A program made the position numbers and the translations under genes. The notes beneath the pieces were generated by a model. The model was not told where the DNA came from. It ran no database searches and saw nothing but the letters and a program-made list of their open reading frames with translations. Shown here one piece after another: positions 7,224 through 9,621 of a stretch of DNA of 9,621 nucleotides (positions are counted from its first letter, which is position 1; each line of letters opens with the position of its first letter). The DNA is taken from NCBI GenBank assembly GCA_029979325.1, contig JAPOHS010000039.1, forward strand, positions 1 to 9,621, given 5' to 3'. The DNA comes from Pseudomonadota bacterium. Lineage in GTDB: Bacteria; Pseudomonadota; Gammaproteobacteria; UBA11654.

Positions 7224-8624
7224 CTATTTCTTTTTCTTTCTTATGCGGATGATTCGTCTTCTTTTTTTCCACTGACGAGTGGTGAGTTTATTTCGCTTTC
7301 CTGCGAAAGGATTGTCACCGTCTTTGAAAATCAATCTGATCGGCGTTCCTTTAAATTGAAATGCCTTTCGGATTTGTGATTCCAAAAATCTTTTGTAATT
7401 GTCTCTTAACTTACTGGTTTGAGTTCCATAAATAATAAATGTAGGAGGCTGATGATTAACCTGTGTTGCATACTTCAGCTTAATTCTTCTGCCTTGAACA
7501 TAAGGCGGTGGTTTGGTTTCCGTGAGTTTTTCGATCAAAGTGGAAATCTTTGATGTTGGAACATCTTGCATCGAACTTTTTGCGGACTCAATGGCTGTGT
7601 CAATCGTTTTCTCAAGCTGCATGGACTTCAATGCTGAAACCTCAACCGTCTGAATAAAACTGGCAAATTTTAGCCTGCGCTTGATTTGCCTATCTAATTG
7701 TTCTTTTTGCTCATCATCCAAAAGATCATACTTATTCAATGCAATGCAAAATGCTCTTCCAGAATTAATAACCAGTCCGATCAGCGAAAGATCCTGATCT
7801 GTTATACCCTCTGAAGCATCGATGATGACAATGACTGAATCAGCTAAATCTATGGCCTGGAGTGCTTTAACAACACTGAATTTTTCAATGGTTTCATCAA
7901 CTTTTTTCTTCCTCCTGATGCCTGCTGTATCGATCAGAACAAGCGGAATGTCTTGATAATTAAAATCAATGAATATGCTGTCCCTTGTTGTCCCTGGTCT
8001 ATCCTGAGTGAGCACTCGTTCTTCTTTAATGAAAGAATTGATAAAAGTGGATTTACCAACATTTGGCCTTCCGACCAATGCGATCGACATCTCGTTCTCA
8101 TCTAATTCACGAGCAGTTGAATCAATATCGGGTTGATCGATTTTTTGTTCAATCAAGTCAATCAAATCAGCACAGTTGTCTCCTCTTTTTGCTGAGAGAG
8201 AAACCATTTCTTTAAGACCTAAATTATAGAAATCAGCCTCTAAGTCTTCACTCGACATGCCTTCAACTTTATTGACAACTAAAATTGTATCTTTGTTTTT
8301 CTTTCTTAGATCAAGTGCGACCTCGCGATCACTGTTTGTAAGCCCCTCACGACCATCAACCACGAAACAGACTAAATCCGCTTCCTCAATCGCGGTTTCA
8401 GTTTGCTCTTGAATGGTCTGAGACAACTCACCGTGATCAAAGTCTAGACCACCTGTATCGATGACTATGAGATCATTTTTTTCAGATTGAATATGACCAT
8501 ATATTCGATCTCGAGTCAGTCCCTCAATATCAGCAACCAGTGCAGCAGTGGTTCCGGTCAGCTGATTGAATAGAGTGGATTTCCCGACATTCGGTCTTCC
8601 GACTATGGCAACAATTGGTAACAT
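7224..8624 (-). CDS. der: Ribosome biogenesis GTPase Der (EngA)
   Basis: Der is an essential tandem GTPase that acts on late 50S subunit assembly. At 466 residues it is somewhat shorter than E. coli Der (490), mainly through a shorter acidic linker. G domain 1 has GRPNVGKST (9-17), GLTRDR (35-40), DTGG (56-59) and, at the guanine-specificity position, NKVE (118-121) instead of NKxD. G domain 2 has GRPNVGKST (185-193), PGTTRDS (210-216), DTAGIRRKKK (232-241) and a normal NKYD (297-300). A KH-like RNA-binding domain (about 350-455) contains PPYVQGRRIKLKY and ends in a strongly basic RIRKKKK tail. The ATG at 8624 has a clear GAGGG ribosome-binding site. The gene follows bamB by 15 nt, the usual gammaproteobacterial bamB-der pair. 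Confidence 0.98.
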   Translation of the reverse strand: MLPIVAIVGRPNVGKSTLFNQLTGTTAALVADIEGLTRDRIYGHIQSEKNDLIVIDTGGLDFDHGELSQTIQEQTETAIEEADLVCFVVDGREGLTNSDREVALDLRKKNKDTILVVNKVEGMSSEDLEADFYNLGLKEMVSLSAKRGDNCADLIDLIEQKIDQPDIDSTARELDENEMSIALVGRPNVGKSTFINSFIKEERVLTQDRPGTTRDSIFIDFNYQDIPLVLIDTAGIRRKKKVDETIEKFSVVKALQAIDLADSVIVIIDASEGITDQDLSLIGLVINSGRAFCIALNKYDLLDDEQKEQLDRQIKRRLKFASFIQTVEVSALKSMQLEKTIDTAIESAKSSMQDVPTSKISTLIEKLTETKPPPYVQGRRIKLKYATQVNHQPPTFIIYGTQTSKLRDNYKRFLESQIRKAFQFKGTPIRLIFKDGDNPFAGKRNKLTTRQWKKRRRIIRIRKKKK

Positions 8625-8631
8625 GATATGG

Positions 8632-8636
8632 CCCTC
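8632..8636 (-). promoter_or_regulatory. Ribosome-binding site of der
   Basis: GAGGG on the minus strand, 7 nt before the ATG at 8624 and inside the 15-nt bamB-der gap, is the clearest Shine-Dalgarno sequence in the window and fixes the der start. Confidence 0.75.
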
Positions 8637-8639
8637 ATC

Positions 8640-9621
8640 TTATCGTGATGATTGATTAGGGGCTTTTACGGAAAAGAGATTGCCGCCATCCGTTTGCACA
8701 TATATTGAGTCGCCTATTGCCAGGGGTGAAGATGTGATTTTATCTGATCCAATACTGGTTCTTTGAAGAATTTCACCATCTTCTTTACTCAACCAATGAA
8801 GATAGCCTTCAAGATCACCGATGACAATGGCATCACCAATGATAGCAGGTGCACTTGGATAACGATGAAGCAGTGTTTCTTTTTGCCATACTTCTCGACC
8901 AGTAAACCTTGAAAATGCTCTGACCGTCCCATCCGCTTCAGATGCGTATACAACATCATCATCGACATCCATACCAGAATATAGCGACGCTTCGGTTAGC
9001 CAAATGATATTGCCACTTTCAATTGCCAATGCTGCCAATGCACCTTGATAACTTCCGGCATAGACTTCATTACCAAAAATAACGAGTGGCGCATCGATGT
9101 CGCTCACTTTTTCAATCTCTGTTCTGCCTCCGGGTGGAGTCAACATGGTTTCCCAAAGAAGGCTGCCATCGTTTAAATCATAGGCTGTAATCTTTCCATC
9201 ATCAAAGCCACAGATGACTGCATTTGATATCACAACCGGTGCCGATGTTCCTCTCAAACTGAGCCTTGGCACGTCATGAGATGAAGTCCATTGAAGACTA
9301 CCATCATTTACTGAATAAGAAGCAAGATTTCCATCCACTGAACGGACAAATACTGAATCATCTTTGATGGCAACGGGTGCCAGTATTTCACTCGATGCCT
9401 CACTTGTCCAAATGACGTCCCCTGTCATGGAATCAATACTGATAAGCTCACCATCATTGGTACCAAGAACCAAGATTCCGTTGCGGTAAGTTGGACCAGC
9501 CGTAAATGCCATTTCAAAACTCTCTCTCCATAGTTTTTTACCGGTTTTCATATCGATGGCCATTACATTTCCATCAAAGCTGGCAGCAAAGATTGTTTCT
9601 CCATCTGTATCTGGCCTCAGC
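8640..9621 (-). CDS. bamB: Outer membrane protein assembly factor BamB (5' end missing)
   Basis: BamB is a periplasmic lipoprotein anchored to the outer membrane that binds BamA in the beta-barrel assembly machine. The frame is open to the right edge, giving 326 visible residues; the lipoprotein signal peptide and roughly the first 50-65 residues lie outside. The ATG at 9563 is internal, because upstream codons encode the propeller-like AASFDGNV. The sequence shows repeated PQQ-type beta-propeller blades (patterns such as DGxLxxxDxxTGxxxW). Fragment residues 119-124 (RLSLRG) and 173-177 (SDIDA) match the E. coli segments with Leu192, Leu194, Arg195, Asp246 and Asp248 that contact BamA, with the same 51-residue spacing. 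Placement directly before der is the standard arrangement. Quinoprotein dehydrogenases share the propeller, but the BamA-contact signatures and synteny decide for BamB. Confidence 0.96.
   Translation of the reverse strand, partial: LRPDTDGETIFAASFDGNVMAIDMKTGKKLWRESFEMAFTAGPTYRNGILVLGTNDGELISIDSMTGDVIWTSEASSEILAPVAIKDDSVFVRSVDGNLASYSVNDGSLQWTSSHDVPRLSLRGTSAPVVISNAVICGFDDGKITAYDLNDGSLLWETMLTPPGGRTEIEKVSDIDAPLVIFGNEVYAGSYQGALAALAIESGNIIWLTEASLYSGMDVDDDVVYASEADGTVRAFSRFTGREVWQKETLLHRYPSAPAIIGDAIVIGDLEGYLHWLSKEDGEILQRTSIGSDKITSSPLAIGDSIYVQTDGGNLFSVKAPNQSSR

Noticed and set aside
7208..7235. Hairpin CTCA-GAT-TGAG followed by a T-rich stretch as a terminator for xseA.
   Set aside because: The stem is only 4 bp and the T tract is interrupted by C; it is not a convincing factor-independent terminator.
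8640..9563. A complete PQQ-repeat protein starting at the ATG at 9563.
   Set aside because: The frame continues in register to the right edge with propeller-like sequence, and BamB needs an N-terminal lipoprotein signal, so this ATG is internal.

Overview
The window looks like a core chromosomal segment of an AT-rich (by eye near 40% G+C), compact gammaproteobacterium. The block guaA-guaB / xseA / der-bamB has the same order and orientation as in Escherichia coli and its relatives. The tight packing (4-base and 1-base overlaps, almost no intergenic DNA), low G+C and leaderless-looking promoter suggest a streamlined aquatic lineage, for example SAR86-like. That placement is inference; gammaproteobacterial origin is well supported by synteny and protein motifs.

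Layout: bases 1-5775 form one leftward gene string, in transcription order guaB, guaA, a class I SAM-dependent methyltransferase, an aquaporin-family channel, an ECHDC3-like crotonase-fold protein and a YdjM-type membrane protein that runs off the left edge. Junctions are 6 nt, ATGA, ATGA, TAATG and 23 nt, so this is very probably one operon read from a promoter at 5812-5839. Bases 5776-5871 are the only real intergenic space, and hold divergent promoters for guaB and xseA. xseA (5872-7221) is the only rightward gene. It meets der (7224-8624, leftward) tail to tail with 2 bases between stops. bamB (8640 to the right edge, 5' end missing) lies just upstream of der in the same operon.

Functions: GuaB and GuaA carry IMP to XMP to GMP. 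XseA is the large subunit of exonuclease VII. Der is a two-domain GTPase for 50S ribosome maturation. BamB is a lipoprotein of the outer-membrane beta-barrel assembly machine. These are ordinary housekeeping genes. The accessory part is the four-gene tail of the gua operon. The channel lacks the selectivity-filter arginine, the crotonase-fold protein lacks both hydratase glutamates, and the methyltransferase has no evident substrate. I see no mobile elements, CRISPR arrays, tRNA or rRNA genes and no convincing factor-independent terminators. No gene-free stretch exceeds about 100 bases. I did not find a clear new biological system; the gua-operon tail is the best candidate for a second look.
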